NCBI GenBank assembly: GCA_019633985.1
Contig: JAHQWE010000035.1
Location: 1 to 64,000, forward strand
DNA from: Acidiferrobacterales bacterium
GTDB taxonomy: Bacteria; Pseudomonadota; Gammaproteobacteria; Arenicellales; Poriferihabitantaceae
Reading direction: 5' to 3'
Length of the DNA stretch: 64,000 bases
The position numbers and the translations under genes are program-made. A model generated the notes under the pieces. That model was not told where the DNA came from. It made no database searches and saw nothing but the letters and a program-made list of their open reading frames with translations. How positions within the stretch are numbered: position 1 is the first letter of the stretch; each line of letters begins with the position of its first letter. Below, piece by piece: positions 47,120 to 56,579 of the stretch.

Positions 47120-47800
47120 CTATTGAGTATAGACCCGACCATAGGCTTCTCTGAACTCGGACAGAATAGAAATATACTTCTCCGATAATTCTTCACGCGC
47201 CGTCAAATTGTGCCGAATGACACGGTTATAGGATTTAACAGCCTCCTCGCGTTCCTTGAGGAGCTTGAGAGTTTTCTTGGTTTTCTTCAGCTTATTCAGC
47301 TTTTCGATGTCTTTCAGCGTGCCACTCTTGATCTGACGGGTAACCTCTATATTTTTATCAATGGCGGCGAGCTTGCGATCACGCGTAGAGATGATTGTCT
47401 GTTCAGTACCGTAGATGCGAATCACCTCCAGATCCTGATTACGTTGCTTCTTCTTATCTTCCTTCGCTTTCAGTACTGCCGCCTGCACTTCTTCCTGCTT
47501 CGCGATTTCCTCTGCGCTCGGAGGGGGTTTATCCACTCCCGTTTTAGTGCCAGTCGCATCAATCTCATCGACATTCGCGTTCGCGCACGAGAGCGCTGCG
47601 AAGTTGCCATAGTGCCAGTTTCCATCCGCATCCTGACACTTTTTGATCTCGGCAGCATGAGCCGACTCCAGAGTGAACACTTCCTTTGGAACAGCCCAAT
47701 AAACAGAAAAAGTGAGCGCGATGACCATACCTAGTCGCACCATTCGAGGACACTTTTCTGCCATGGAATTCAAAATTAAGTTGTTTGATTTCAATAACAT
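47120..47800 (-). CDS. Secreted DUF4124-type protein with coiled coil
   Basis: A 226-residue protein. A signal peptide (VIALTFSVYWAVPKEV, ending AHA) is followed by a short DUF4124-like motif (KCQDADGNWHYGN), with two cysteines (C in KKCQ and LSCAN) that could pair in the periplasm. The rest is a Lys/Glu-rich helix of about 130 residues, probably coiled coil. The reading frame runs upstream into lgt; the ATG at 47800 or the one at 47764 is more likely, and I give the former. It lies 83 bp after lgt on the same strand. The function is unknown. Confidence 0.72.
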   Translation of the reverse strand: MLLKSNNLILNSMAEKCPRMVRLGMVIALTFSVYWAVPKEVFTLESAHAAEIKKCQDADGNWHYGNFAALSCANANVDEIDATGTKTGVDKPPPSAEEIAKQEEVQAAVLKAKEDKKKQRNQDLEVIRIYGTEQTIISTRDRKLAAIDKNIEVTRQIKSGTLKDIEKLNKLKKTKKTLKLLKEREEAVKSYNRVIRHNLTAREELSEKYISILSEFREAYGRVYTQ

Positions 47801-47883
47801 ACCCCTAATACCTGTATCCAGTTTCTCATAATTATAAACGCCCGGGCTTGCCATACGCTGAACAATGGGCCTGTTAAGCCATT

Positions 47884-48684
47884 CTAGCTTGTCTGCCTCG
47901 AAATATCTGCAGGTTTGCCGCCACGTAAGACTAACCATAAACCAATCAAAATCATGGGCAAACTTAACAACTGCCCCATGCTGACCCATTCGAACAGAAT
48001 TGAACCGATATGAGCGTCTGGTTCCCGTACGAACTCCACAATAAATCGGAACACACCATAACCAATCAGGAACAAGCCTGCTACCCTCCCGGGTTTACGG
48101 GGTTGAGACGAATATACCCATAAAATAATAAAGAGCATCACTCCCTCCAACCCAGCTTCGTACAATTGCGAAGGATGCCGAGGGCCATCCGGCATCGAGT
48201 GAAAGTACACCCCCCAAGGTAGTTCAGTGGCCCGTCCCCACAATTCCTGATTGATAAAATTGCCGACTCGACCGAATAGAAGTGCCGGAGGAATAAGCGG
48301 TGCAATGAAGTCGGCAACCACAAAAATATGACGCTGTGTCTTTGCTGCGTAATACCAAAAAGCAATCACCACACCGATCAGGCCACCATGGAATGACATA
48401 CCACCATCCCAGATAAAAAACGCCTCAAGCGGGTGTTCAAGGTAGTAAGGAAGGTTATAAAACAAGACATACCCCAAACGCCCCCCTGCTACGGTACCGA
48501 TTGCGATGTAGAACAGGAAATCAATAATCTCATTAGGATCCCACCCCGAACCTGGCTTACGGGCTCGATACTGGCCAAGCATTAATCCAGCCAGAAAGCC
48601 CGCCAAATACATCAGCCCGTACCAATGCACCGATATCGGACCAATTGAAATCGCAACAGGGTCAAAATTTGGATGTACAATCAC
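47884..48684 (-). CDS. lgt: Prolipoprotein diacylglyceryl transferase
   Basis: Transfers diacylglycerol from phosphatidylglycerol to the lipobox cysteine, the first step of lipoprotein maturation, in the inner membrane. The 266-residue protein has seven membrane segments, the essential histidine region DGGMSFHGGLIG and the Lgt signature GRVGNFINQELWGR. The start is GTG. thyA, often next in the operon, is absent; a DUF4124 gene follows instead. At least two lipobox proteins in this window (the RND adaptor and probably Cti) are possible clients. Confidence 0.95.
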   Translation of the reverse strand: MIVHPNFDPVAISIGPISVHWYGLMYLAGFLAGLMLGQYRARKPGSGWDPNEIIDFLFYIAIGTVAGGRLGYVLFYNLPYYLEHPLEAFFIWDGGMSFHGGLIGVVIAFWYYAAKTQRHIFVVADFIAPLIPPALLFGRVGNFINQELWGRATELPWGVYFHSMPDGPRHPSQLYEAGLEGVMLFIILWVYSSQPRKPGRVAGLFLIGYGVFRFIVEFVREPDAHIGSILFEWVSMGQLLSLPMILIGLWLVLRGGKPADISRQTS

Positions 48685-49122
48685 AGTTAATTCGGAGAAA
48701 AGTTGAAAGGTCTGAGAGGCGCAGGAATACTGCCTTCTTCACGCGCTCAAATTGCAGGCATGCAGACGAAGAATACTGCAACTGATCGCGATAAGATTTT
48801 ATCAGACCCGTAAGAGTATCAAAGGTTTATTATGACTTGCGGATCAATAGAAACGTCGATCTCGATGTCGCTGGGATCATCCTCAGGTAAGTTGGTTTAC
48901 AGTTGGGCGAGAGTGAGCCAGCAACTGCTGCACAGGTCGATCCGGTCATTTATCAGTATTCAGGCTCCTGCCCTGGCTCAGGCTAAGTGCTTAATGGTCA
49001 ATAGATCGAGTGCGGCGGGCGTAGCGAATCAGCCCGACAAGATCAAAATATGTGATGCCCATCCACTTCGTAACGTGTGTTTGAAATAAAACTATAAAAC
49101 CCAGTTTGCAATAATTTAAAGA
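48685..49122. other. 438 bp divergent region between lgt and the YyaL-type gene
   Basis: No gene recognised. An 85-codon ATG frame at 48832-49089 on the plus strand encodes a Ser/Ala-rich peptide without resemblance to any family I know and without a clear ribosome-binding site. The region must hold promoters for both flanking genes. It is longer than most intergenic stretches here and its content is otherwise unexplained. Confidence 0.5.
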
Positions 49123-51165
49123 ATGCCAAATCGATTAGCAACGGAATCCAGCCCCTACTTGCTCCAACATGCTGACCACCCGGTGGATTGGTATCCATGG
49201 GGTCCTGAAGCACTTACACTCTCTCGACAGACCGGCAAGCCGCTGCTTGTCTCTATCGGTTACGCCGCTTGTCACTGGTGCCATGTGATGTCTCACGAAT
49301 GCTTTGAAAACATTGCCATCGCAGACACCATGAATCGCAACTTCGTGTGTGTAAAAGTTGATCGAGAGGAAAGACCTGATCTGGATCGCATCTATCAAAT
49401 CTCCCATCAAATGTTGAATGATCGGCCAGGAGGGTGGCCTTTGACACTGGCTCTCACACCAGATGGCAACGCCCCTTTTTTCGCGGGTACCTACTTTCCT
49501 CCCACCCCGCGCCATGGCTTGCCGGGTTTTGGGGAGATTCTCGAAAGCGTCACGACCCACTATGAAAAAAACCAAAACGACATGGACTCACACGTCGAGT
49601 CATTTCGTAAAGCGTTAGATCAGCTTAACCCTTCCGCCGGCGGCGACACACCAGACCCAATTACTTCTCTAGACAAAAGTATGGAGGCATTGAAAGAGCG
49701 TTTTGACGCCGTCAATGGTGGTTTTGGCGATGCACCTAAATTTCCTCACCCCACTCAGCTGGAACTTCTGCTGAGACATGCTGCAGCAAATAGAGAACAA
49801 AGCAAAATCAGCATGGCGATGGTCAACAAAACACTTAGAAAAATGAGTCTAGGGGGATTGTATGACCAGATTGGCGGAGGATTCTTTCGTTATTCAACAG
49901 ATAAACAATGGACGATACCGCACTTTGAAAAAATGCTGTACGACAATTCCCAGCTGCTCGGTTTATATACTGATGGTTACTGTCTAACGCAAAATCCGAT
50001 ATATCGAGAAACTGCGATACGCACCGCAGAGTGGGCGATGACCACGATGCAGATGCCTAACGGCGGATATGCTTCCACTCTGGATGCAGACTCTGAGGGT
50101 GTAGAAGGCAAGTTTTACGTTTGGAGTGAAACTGATCTTCGCGCCATATTGAGTGAACCCGAGTACGAAAAAGTAGAACAGCACTTCGGATTGTTTGGTG
50201 AACCCAATTTTGATGGCAAGTGGCACTTCAACGTTAATCAGGAAGGAGACCATATTCCTGTTGACGAGAGCAAAACACCTACTGACGAAGTATTGGAAAC
50301 CGCTCTCGACAAACTCGACCAGCGTAGGGGAGACAGAATCCACCCCAATCTGGACGACAAAATTTTAACCGCCTGGAATGGTTTGATGATCAAAGGCATG
50401 GCACGAGCCGGGCGCCGCCTGTCCCTCTCCGACGCCATCCAATCCGCGGAAAAAGCGCTTGACTACATTCGTACAGTGCACTGGCAGGATGGGCGTCTGT
50501 TTGTGACAAGTCGAGAACAACAGCCACAGCTCAACGGCTACCTGGACGATTACGCATTTCTGGCTGAGGGCGTTCTCGAATTGCTACAGGCTAAGTGGCG
50601 TAGTGCTGATGCCACTTTTTTAGTGAGTCTTTGCGACGCTATGCTTGACTGGTTTGAGGATCAGGATCTAGGCGCTTTCTTCTTCACCTCCCATGACCAT
50701 GAAACACTGCTTCACCGCCCTAAGCCAGGTGCAGACGATGCAATCCCCTCATCAAATGGTGTCGCTGCCAATGTATTGTTTCGAACAGGAATATTGCTAT
50801 CAGAGCCGCGATATATCGAAGCATCATTAAGAACGATGCAACTCTATGGGGGTGGCATTGCAAAGAGTCCATCTGTTTTTGCAAGCCTAACCTCAGCGTT
50901 ACAGGATACTGCCGTGAATGCCAGAGCAGTCGTGATTCGCGGCCGGGAAGAAGATGCCAGTGAATGGTTAAATCAGTTGAATAGCATTTACTTACCGCAT
51001 CACTCGATCTATTTTGTATCAAACAACGCTGCCGGACTACCAGAAGGCTTAGAGCAGAAAAAAGCAATACCAGGAAAAGTAGTGGCTTATTTGTGCGAGG
51101 CGTTCAGTTGCTCTGCTGCAATCGAAGATTTCAACACACTGAAACAACAGCTAACCCAGAAATAG
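49123..51165 (+). CDS. Thioredoxin-domain protein of the YyaL/SSP411 family (DUF255)
   Basis: A 680-residue protein. The N-terminal thioredoxin-like DUF255 domain starts [21 protein letters not shown] and carries the redox motif C50-HWC53 ([14 protein letters not shown]). It is followed by an (alpha/alpha)6-barrel-like domain with [28 protein letters not shown] and [12 protein letters not shown], all family hallmarks. The family (YyaL in Bacillus, SPATA20 in animals) is widespread, with no settled function. It is convergent with the Memo-AMMECR1 gene, 41 bp apart, another widespread and poorly understood system. Confidence 0.9.
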   Translation: MPNRLATESSPYLLQHADHPVDWYPWGPEALTLSRQTGKPLLVSIGYAACHWCHVMSHECFENIAIADTMNRNFVCVKVDREERPDLDRIYQISHQMLNDRPGGWPLTLALTPDGNAPFFAGTYFPPTPRHGLPGFGEILESVTTHYEKNQNDMDSHVESFRKALDQLNPSAGGDTPDPITSLDKSMEALKERFDAVNGGFGDAPKFPHPTQLELLLRHAAANREQSKISMAMVNKTLRKMSLGGLYDQIGGGFFRYSTDKQWTIPHFEKMLYDNSQLLGLYTDGYCLTQNPIYRETAIRTAEWAMTTMQMPNGGYASTLDADSEGVEGKFYVWSETDLRAILSEPEYEKVEQHFGLFGEPNFDGKWHFNVNQEGDHIPVDESKTPTDEVLETALDKLDQRRGDRIHPNLDDKILTAWNGLMIKGMARAGRRLSLSDAIQSAEKALDYIRTVHWQDGRLFVTSREQQPQLNGYLDDYAFLAEGVLELLQAKWRSADATFLVSLCDAMLDWFEDQDLGAFFFTSHDHETLLHRPKPGADDAIPSSNGVAANVLFRTGILLSEPRYIEASLRTMQLYGGGIAKSPSVFASLTSALQDTAVNARAVVIRGREEDASEWLNQLNSIYLPHHSIYFVSNNAAGLPEGLEQKKAIPGKVVAYLCEAFSCSAAIEDFNTLKQQLTQK

Positions 51166-51206
51166 CAAACAAAAGGGGCAAAAACTTTACTCACAGTTAA
51201 TCGTAA

Positions 51207-52604
51207 TCAACAGCGCCAAGTTTCAGTTTTGTAGCGAAACACTTTGACATCCTGTTTCCAGTAGTCCTCGGCGTATCCCGCTTTGCGTTTAAGCTGACGA
51301 AAAAAAACTGTGGGATCCGGGATTTTGCTCCATACCGCGGGCAAAAAGGTTCCTCGTTGATTACCCGATATAAATATCACGCCATCAACAAATGGGTGAA
51401 GTTGACTGACTATCTCTTCTTCGCTGTTCCCAGTTACTTCACTCCACGGGCTCAAAACAGAAATTTCAATTTGAATTTGTTGGAATTCATCCGCGGTTAA
51501 CGGTTTGAAGCGCGCATCCTGAAACGCAGACTTGAACGCATTATGACTTACGTTCACACAAAGAGGCTGTTGGCTATTCAGTGACCCAAGACACCCACGT
51601 AGCTTACCTTCAGTCGTTTGCAACGTTACAAACGAGGCACCCGGGGAATCCAGAATAGCATCTGAATACTCGCGCCGTTGAACATCCATCGGTTGCCCTG
51701 ACTTCAGTCCCGCCGCGATGGAAGCGCGGGCAATCTGACCAAGCTCTTTCCGCTGCGCATGGTTAACACGGTTCACCGGTTCGAGGAATGCGAAACTACC
51801 GTATCCCACCACCTGGTCTTTTCGTTGCGCGGTGTCTCCAGAATTTCTCACATCCAGCTGCACCGCTTTCAGTTTTTTCTTTTGTGACAGTGATAGCAGC
51901 CCCCGGAGTCCAACCTGGCCACATGCATGTTCGTAGGTAATCGGATTGGGATTCAGGTTCAAAATTGCACGACTCGTGATTGCATCGATTTCCGTTGCGT
52001 CGTCATAAGCTTTGAAGTGACTAAGATCAGTGCTAATTAAAATCAGAGTTTCCTCTCCGCCCCATAAAAATGACAGACATTCTGCCACTTGATCAAGATC
52101 CGTGGATCCAACCACCGCTGGAACTAGACTGAACGTGCCGATGGCTTTTTGCAAAAACGGCAGCTGTGTTTCGAGCGAGTGCTCGTACTGGTGTGCTTTA
52201 TTGTTAATTCCAGCGAACCTAAATCTGCTCACACATTGTCTAACCGTGTGCACGTCCACAGGAATTCGACCCAAAGGCGTCTCAAAAAAATCTGCACCAC
52301 TAAACCCTAACCCCTGCATTCGCACCTTATGCGAGGGACCCAGTAAAACGACACGGCTAATCCGCTGCGCATTTGGTAACACGCAGGCATATGCGGATGC
52401 CGCAATAGATCCTGAAAATCGATAACCCGCATGGGGTACAACCAGTGCTTTTGGCATTTGATCTACGCTACCTGGCGTCCTGGCCATTGCTTCTCTCAAA
52501 AACTGGTCGACTGATTGCGACAGTTCATCGGCCACAGCCGAGAAAAACTGGCCTGCGACAGCGGCAGGACGCAGGGTCTTGGAAATTTTTACCGATTGCT
52601 CCAT
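51207..52604 (-). CDS. AmmeMemoRadiSam proteins B and A fused (Memo-AMMECR1)
   Basis: A 465-residue two-domain protein. Residues ~10-275 are a Memo domain (LigB-dioxygenase-like fold): VVPHAGYRFSG, LLGPSHKV, EHSLETQLPFL and STDLSHF provide the conserved metal-type histidines. Residues ~285-460 are an AMMECR1 domain with the family signature KLRGCLGSL. In many genomes these are separate genes (AmmeMemoRadiSam system proteins B and A). The radical SAM member is encoded at 54948-56045. The gene follows chrA by 31 bp on the same strand, so chrB, chrA and this gene may be one operon. The biochemical role is not settled. Confidence 0.9.
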   Translation of the reverse strand: MEQSVKISKTLRPAAVAGQFFSAVADELSQSVDQFLREAMARTPGSVDQMPKALVVPHAGYRFSGSIAASAYACVLPNAQRISRVVLLGPSHKVRMQGLGFSGADFFETPLGRIPVDVHTVRQCVSRFRFAGINNKAHQYEHSLETQLPFLQKAIGTFSLVPAVVGSTDLDQVAECLSFLWGGEETLILISTDLSHFKAYDDATEIDAITSRAILNLNPNPITYEHACGQVGLRGLLSLSQKKKLKAVQLDVRNSGDTAQRKDQVVGYGSFAFLEPVNRVNHAQRKELGQIARASIAAGLKSGQPMDVQRREYSDAILDSPGASFVTLQTTEGKLRGCLGSLNSQQPLCVNVSHNAFKSAFQDARFKPLTADEFQQIQIEISVLSPWSEVTGNSEEEIVSQLHPFVDGVIFISGNQRGTFLPAVWSKIPDPTVFFRQLKRKAGYAEDYWKQDVKVFRYKTETWRC

Positions 52605-52635
52605 ACAAGGTTACAAACACGCACCAGATATCCCA

Positions 52636-53955
52636 TCATACCAGGAAGCTCTGCCCTAGAATCGCACCCGCTGCTGACACAAGTAGAACGGAGATTATGG
52701 ACCAGTGTCGCAACAAGAGTAGCACCGCACTAATCGCAGCCAGAGCAAACACCAGCGGTTCAAAAGTGGTAATTGCCGGTTTCCATAAGGTTACCGCTCC
52801 CCACTTCTCCAAATTGACTTCTCGAAAAAGAACATGCAGAGCAAACCAGATCGATAAATTTAATATCACCCCTACTACTGCTGCTGTAATGGCGCGTAGC
52901 GCGTCACGTAGTCTCGGCTGATTCCCAATCCAGTTAATGTACGGCGCGCCGGCGAATATCCAGAGAAAACAGGGCACAAAAGTAACCCATAAACTCATGA
53001 CCGCCGCGGCCACACCCAATCCAAGGCCCGCTTCGCGGAAACCCGCAATAAACCCCACAAATTCATTGACCAAAATTAGGGGACCTGGCGTAGTTTCAGC
53101 CAATCCGAGACCATCCATCATTTCTCCCGCAGTTAACCAACCAAACTGATCCACTACTGCTTGCCCCATATACGCGAGCACTGCATAGGCTCCACCAAAA
53201 GTGACCACCGCAAGCTTTGAGAAGAAAATACCGACTTCCGCCAAAAACGGCTGCGGTAACAAGGTGTTTACCAATACCAGTGGGATCGCCCAGATCACCA
53301 GCCACACCAACACCGTACGCCATAATTTTGCCCACGATTGGTCTACAGAATCGATATCTGTTTGCGACTGCGTTTCGCGCTGGCCAAAGAAAAACCCAAA
53401 TAATCCGGCTCCCAGAACAATCAAGGGAAATGGCAGGGATAAAAAGAAAATACCGATAAATGAAAAAGCAGCCAGCAACCAGTAAATCGGTTTTCCTAAA
53501 GCACGTTTAGAAATCTTGAGTAAGGCCTCCAGAACAATAACCAGAACTGCAGCCTTAATTCCAAGAAAGATCGTGGTGACCAACGGAATATCGCCGAGCA
53601 GCATATAAGTAGCGGCTAAAATCAACACGACGATAGCACCGGGCAACACAAACAATAGTCCGGCGATCAATCCGCCGATCGTTCCGTGTAGACGCCAGCC
53701 TCCATAGGTTGCGAGCTGCATGGCTTCTGGACCGGGCAACAACATGCAAAAACTTAACGCGTTGAGATACGTTTGCTCATCCAGCCAGCGCTTTTCCTCT
53801 ACCAGAAAGCGATGCATTAATGCCATCTGTGCGGCTGGCCCACCAAAGGACAGTAGACCTATCTTCAACCAGACTCTGGTTGCTTCTCCCAGGGTCGGTG
53901 TAGAAACAGGATTTGAATACCCCGCGGAATCTGTCGAGTTTGATCGAGACGTCAT
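52636..53955 (-). CDS. chrA: Chromate efflux transporter ChrA
   Basis: A 439-residue membrane protein of the CHR superfamily, long (two-domain) type. Each half has the CHR pattern: FGGPAAQMALMHRFLVEEKRWL with LLPGPEAMQLATYGGW in the first, and TFGGAYAVLAYMGQ with TTPGPLILVNEFVGF in the second. ChrA exports chromate and lowers its uptake. chrB is 6 bp upstream, the usual pairing. The Memo-AMMECR1 gene follows at 31 bp. Confidence 0.93.
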   Translation of the reverse strand: MTSRSNSTDSAGYSNPVSTPTLGEATRVWLKIGLLSFGGPAAQMALMHRFLVEEKRWLDEQTYLNALSFCMLLPGPEAMQLATYGGWRLHGTIGGLIAGLLFVLPGAIVVLILAATYMLLGDIPLVTTIFLGIKAAVLVIVLEALLKISKRALGKPIYWLLAAFSFIGIFFLSLPFPLIVLGAGLFGFFFGQRETQSQTDIDSVDQSWAKLWRTVLVWLVIWAIPLVLVNTLLPQPFLAEVGIFFSKLAVVTFGGAYAVLAYMGQAVVDQFGWLTAGEMMDGLGLAETTPGPLILVNEFVGFIAGFREAGLGLGVAAAVMSLWVTFVPCFLWIFAGAPYINWIGNQPRLRDALRAITAAVVGVILNLSIWFALHVLFREVNLEKWGAVTLWKPAITTFEPLVFALAAISAVLLLLRHWSIISVLLVSAAGAILGQSFLV

Positions 53956-53961
53956 CTACAG

Positions 53962-54774
53962 TCACCCTTTACCATGTGGCCAGACATGCGATTCATCTGT
54001 CGCATCACGACACCATCTGTACAGCGCGTCGTATATCCCGATACTTGCCTCCAGCTGCGTCAGGTCGTCGCGGTACATCCGCGACAAACCCAGTGATATA
54101 GAGAGTAAACCAGCGGATTGCGGGGTGAGTTGTAGTTTCCCCGTATCGGCACCTCGGACAATTTCCGCAAGCTGATTGAGGGGTGGTGTAAACAGCTGAA
54201 ACTCTTCCAGCATCGTGTCAAATGTGCATCCTTCTCCCCGATGGCTCCAGAACTGATCTTCCATATCAAAGGGCGTCGCATCAAATTTTTCTGCCACGGC
54301 CACGACCTCAGATGGAGCAACAAAAAGGAATCGCGCCTGCGGATCGACAAACCTGCGAATGAGCCAGGGACAAGCGATACGATCAATCTTCGGTCTCTGA
54401 CGTGTCACCCATACCGTTTGGCCTCGAGAGTTTTTGTCCGGGATCGCATCAATCGGAACCAAAGGGAGGCCCGCATCACGCCAATCAAAGTGACCTCCCG
54501 CCAAACACTCTGTTTGAATGCCGTGGTACCGTAAGACTGCTGCCGCGCCCTGACTGATTTTCTTACCCTTCTGACAGTAGACCACCACTTTTTGATCAAC
54601 AAGCTCTGGAGCAAGTGTGTCCATATCGTTAAACGCATGTCGCCGTGCAGTGGGAATCAGCTGTGGATCGGCGTGAATATCCTCGGCAATACGCACATCG
54701 ATAATAGTCGGACTATTGGGGGTACCAATTAGTCGGCTCAATTGAGAGGAAGTGATTTCAGTTGGTGATGGCAT
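53962..54774 (-). CDS. chrB: Chromate resistance protein ChrB with N-terminal rhodanese domain
   Basis: A 270-residue protein. A rhodanese domain (residues ~10-105; IDVRIAEDIHADP, then VVYCQKGKKIS with the candidate active cysteine near residue 67) is followed by a ChrB C-terminal domain (WVTRQRPKIDRIACPWLIRRFVD, then FDMEDQFWSHRGEGCTFD). ChrB proteins sense or regulate chromate resistance in several proteobacteria. Divergent from the radical SAM gene across 173 bp, it heads the chrB-chrA-AmmeMemo unit. Regulation by chromate is inferred from the family. Confidence 0.9.
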   Translation of the reverse strand: MPSPTEITSSQLSRLIGTPNSPTIIDVRIAEDIHADPQLIPTARRHAFNDMDTLAPELVDQKVVVYCQKGKKISQGAAAVLRYHGIQTECLAGGHFDWRDAGLPLVPIDAIPDKNSRGQTVWVTRQRPKIDRIACPWLIRRFVDPQARFLFVAPSEVVAVAEKFDATPFDMEDQFWSHRGEGCTFDTMLEEFQLFTPPLNQLAEIVRGADTGKLQLTPQSAGLLSISLGLSRMYRDDLTQLEASIGIYDALYRWCRDATDESHVWPHGKG

Positions 54775-54947
54775 AGCGCATCCTCCTTTTTCTAAAAGAT
54801 TGAGAAAGTTAATGTTGGATGCGAAACTTGAGCTTACGCCTCACGGGGTGCTCGCGACCCCATGGGTCAATATTGCCCCATTGCTTGATTCACTGTCAAT
54901 CTGGCATCGGAACACATCGACTAGTATCTCTGAAAGGTTGCGCTAAT

Positions 54948-56045
54948 ATGACACAAGAAGAAGTCAACAATCTTGATGTGTCTGCGCGATATTGGCATGA
55001 ACTAGAGGACGGTCGTATTCAATGTGATCTTTGTCCTCGATTTTGTCGCTTACGCGAAGATCAGCGCGGCCTTTGTTTTGTCCGGCAAAGAAAAAATAAC
55101 CAGATGGTGTTAACGACCTGGGGGCGCTCCAGTGGTTTTTGTATTGACCCTATCGAAAAGAAGCCGCTGAATCACTTTTTCCCGGGCTCCTCGGTGTTGT
55201 CTTTTGGTACCGCGGGGTGCAACCTTGCCTGCAAGTTCTGTCAAAACTGGGATATCAGTAAATCTCGAGAAATGGATCGACTCGGTGCGCAGGCTTATCC
55301 CGAAACCATCGCCAGCCTCGCTAAACAAAACGGATGTCGTAGTGTGGCATTCACGTACAATGATCCAGTTATTTTTCTCGAGTACGCAGTTGATATCGCT
55401 AAAGCTTGTAGGGTGGCAGATATCAAAACAGTCGCCGTCACCGCCGGATACATTACGCAGCAAGCGCGTCGGGAATTTTTCTCACATATGGATGCCGTAA
55501 ACGTAGATTTAAAAGCGTTTTCAGAATCTTTTTATAGGGAGATTTGTGGTGGAAAGCTGAAAGAGGTGCTGGAAACATTGCAATATATACGCCAAAACAC
55601 GGATTGTTGGCTGGAAATAACGACCCTATTGATACCTGGAAAGAATGACAGCGAAAAAGAACTAACAGCAATGTCACAATGGTTGGCAGGACATCTTGGT
55701 ACAAACATTCCTTTGCACTTCACTGCATTTCACCCCGACTGGAAGATGCAGAACATTGAGCGAACCCCGGCCGCAACCTTGCTGCGAGCCCGTGAGATTG
55801 CACAATCAGAAGGACATCAATACGTTTACGTGGGAAACGTCCATCATCCTGAAGGCGCGAGTACCTATTGCCCAAACTGCCACGCTCAAGTGATTCAACG
55901 TGACTGGCATCGGATACTGCGATGGAAGCTGGATTACGATGGACAATGTCTAAACTGCGGCAGTCTGATATCTGGACACATCGTCGGGCCACCAGGCATC
56001 TCCAGTCCGCCAAGACGGCTGCATCTGCCGCAAGTCGCCATATAG
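54948..56045 (+). CDS. amrS: AmmeMemoRadiSam system radical SAM enzyme
   Basis: A 365-residue radical SAM protein. The [4Fe-4S] cysteines are C91-x3-C95-x2-C98 (GCNLACKFCQNW). An extra N-terminal cysteine set (CDLCPRFCRLREDQRGLC) and a C-terminal zinc-type pair (YCPNCHAQ and CLNCGSL) are present. The family is most like pyruvate-formate-lyase-activating-enzyme relatives and is genetically linked to AMMECR1 and Memo. The frame extends to 54819, but the ATG at 54948 follows an AAAGG ribosome-binding site. It is divergent from chrB. hspQ follows 79 bp later from its own promoter. Confidence 0.9.
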   Translation: MTQEEVNNLDVSARYWHELEDGRIQCDLCPRFCRLREDQRGLCFVRQRKNNQMVLTTWGRSSGFCIDPIEKKPLNHFFPGSSVLSFGTAGCNLACKFCQNWDISKSREMDRLGAQAYPETIASLAKQNGCRSVAFTYNDPVIFLEYAVDIAKACRVADIKTVAVTAGYITQQARREFFSHMDAVNVDLKAFSESFYREICGGKLKEVLETLQYIRQNTDCWLEITTLLIPGKNDSEKELTAMSQWLAGHLGTNIPLHFTAFHPDWKMQNIERTPAATLLRAREIAQSEGHQYVYVGNVHHPEGASTYCPNCHAQVIQRDWHRILRWKLDYDGQCLNCGSLISGHIVGPPGISSPPRRLHLPQVAI

Positions 56046-56060
56046 AGACAGCCAATGGAT

Positions 56061-56090
56061 TTCGAGGGAAGCTATTCAGAATGTTATACT
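56061..56090 (+). promoter_or_regulatory. Candidate promoter of hspQ
   Basis: An extended -10 (TG-T-TATACT, -10 at 56085-56090) with a partial -35 TTCGAG at 56061-56066, 18 bp apart. It lies after the radical SAM gene stop and 35 bp before hspQ. No clear heat-shock sigma-32 motif is seen. Confidence 0.5.
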
Positions 56091-56124
56091 CGGGATTCAT
56101 GAAGCATAAAAGGATCTGACAAAG

Positions 56125-56451
56125 ATGATTCGTTCGGCTAAATTTCAGATCGGTCAGGTGGTCAGACACCGAATTTACGATTTTCGCGGCGTGGTTTTCG
56201 ATGTCGATCCCGTGTTCGACAATACGGATGAATGGTACGAGTCTATTCCTATTGAAATGCGACCAGTGAAAGATCAACCTTTCTATCACCTGTTTGCCGA
56301 GAATGACCAAACAGAATATATCGCGTATGTCTCCGAGCAGAATCTGTTGGAAGATGAACGGGGAGGCCCGTTACGACATCCGCAAATACGAGAAGTTTTT
56401 GAACTGGACAACCAGGGTCAATATAAAGCGATCAGTTTCAGCGGACATTAG
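56125..56451 (+). CDS. hspQ: Heat shock protein HspQ
   Basis: A 108-residue protein of the HspQ/YccV family, which binds hemimethylated oriC DNA (older reports) and enhances Lon substrate specificity. Motifs: AKFQIGQVVRHRIYDFRGVVFDVDP, then DQPFYHLFAE and YIAYVSEQNLL. Length is standard. It has an ATG start and its own candidate promoter. oxyR follows after about 130 bp on the same strand. Confidence 0.92.
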   Translation: MIRSAKFQIGQVVRHRIYDFRGVVFDVDPVFDNTDEWYESIPIEMRPVKDQPFYHLFAENDQTEYIAYVSEQNLLEDERGGPLRHPQIREVFELDNQGQYKAISFSGH

Positions 56452-56579
56452 CAAACGTCACAAATGTTCCGTTTGGGAGTGAAGAACTTCATCTTTTATC
56501 AAGCTTCATTGACTATTGTGATGACAACCACCCGCTACTGGGTGCTCATGTTGCATCGTTTACCTCGATACTGGCGCTT

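Noticed and set aside
48832-49089. 85-codon ATG frame upstream of the YyaL-type gene
   Set aside because: Low-complexity Ser/Ala-rich peptide with no family resemblance and no good ribosome-binding site. Kept only as part of the unexplained region.
52636-54774. chrBA as a recently acquired mobile island
   Set aside because: No transposase, integrase, direct repeats or visible change in base composition surrounds it. Placement is unusual, but mobility is not supported.
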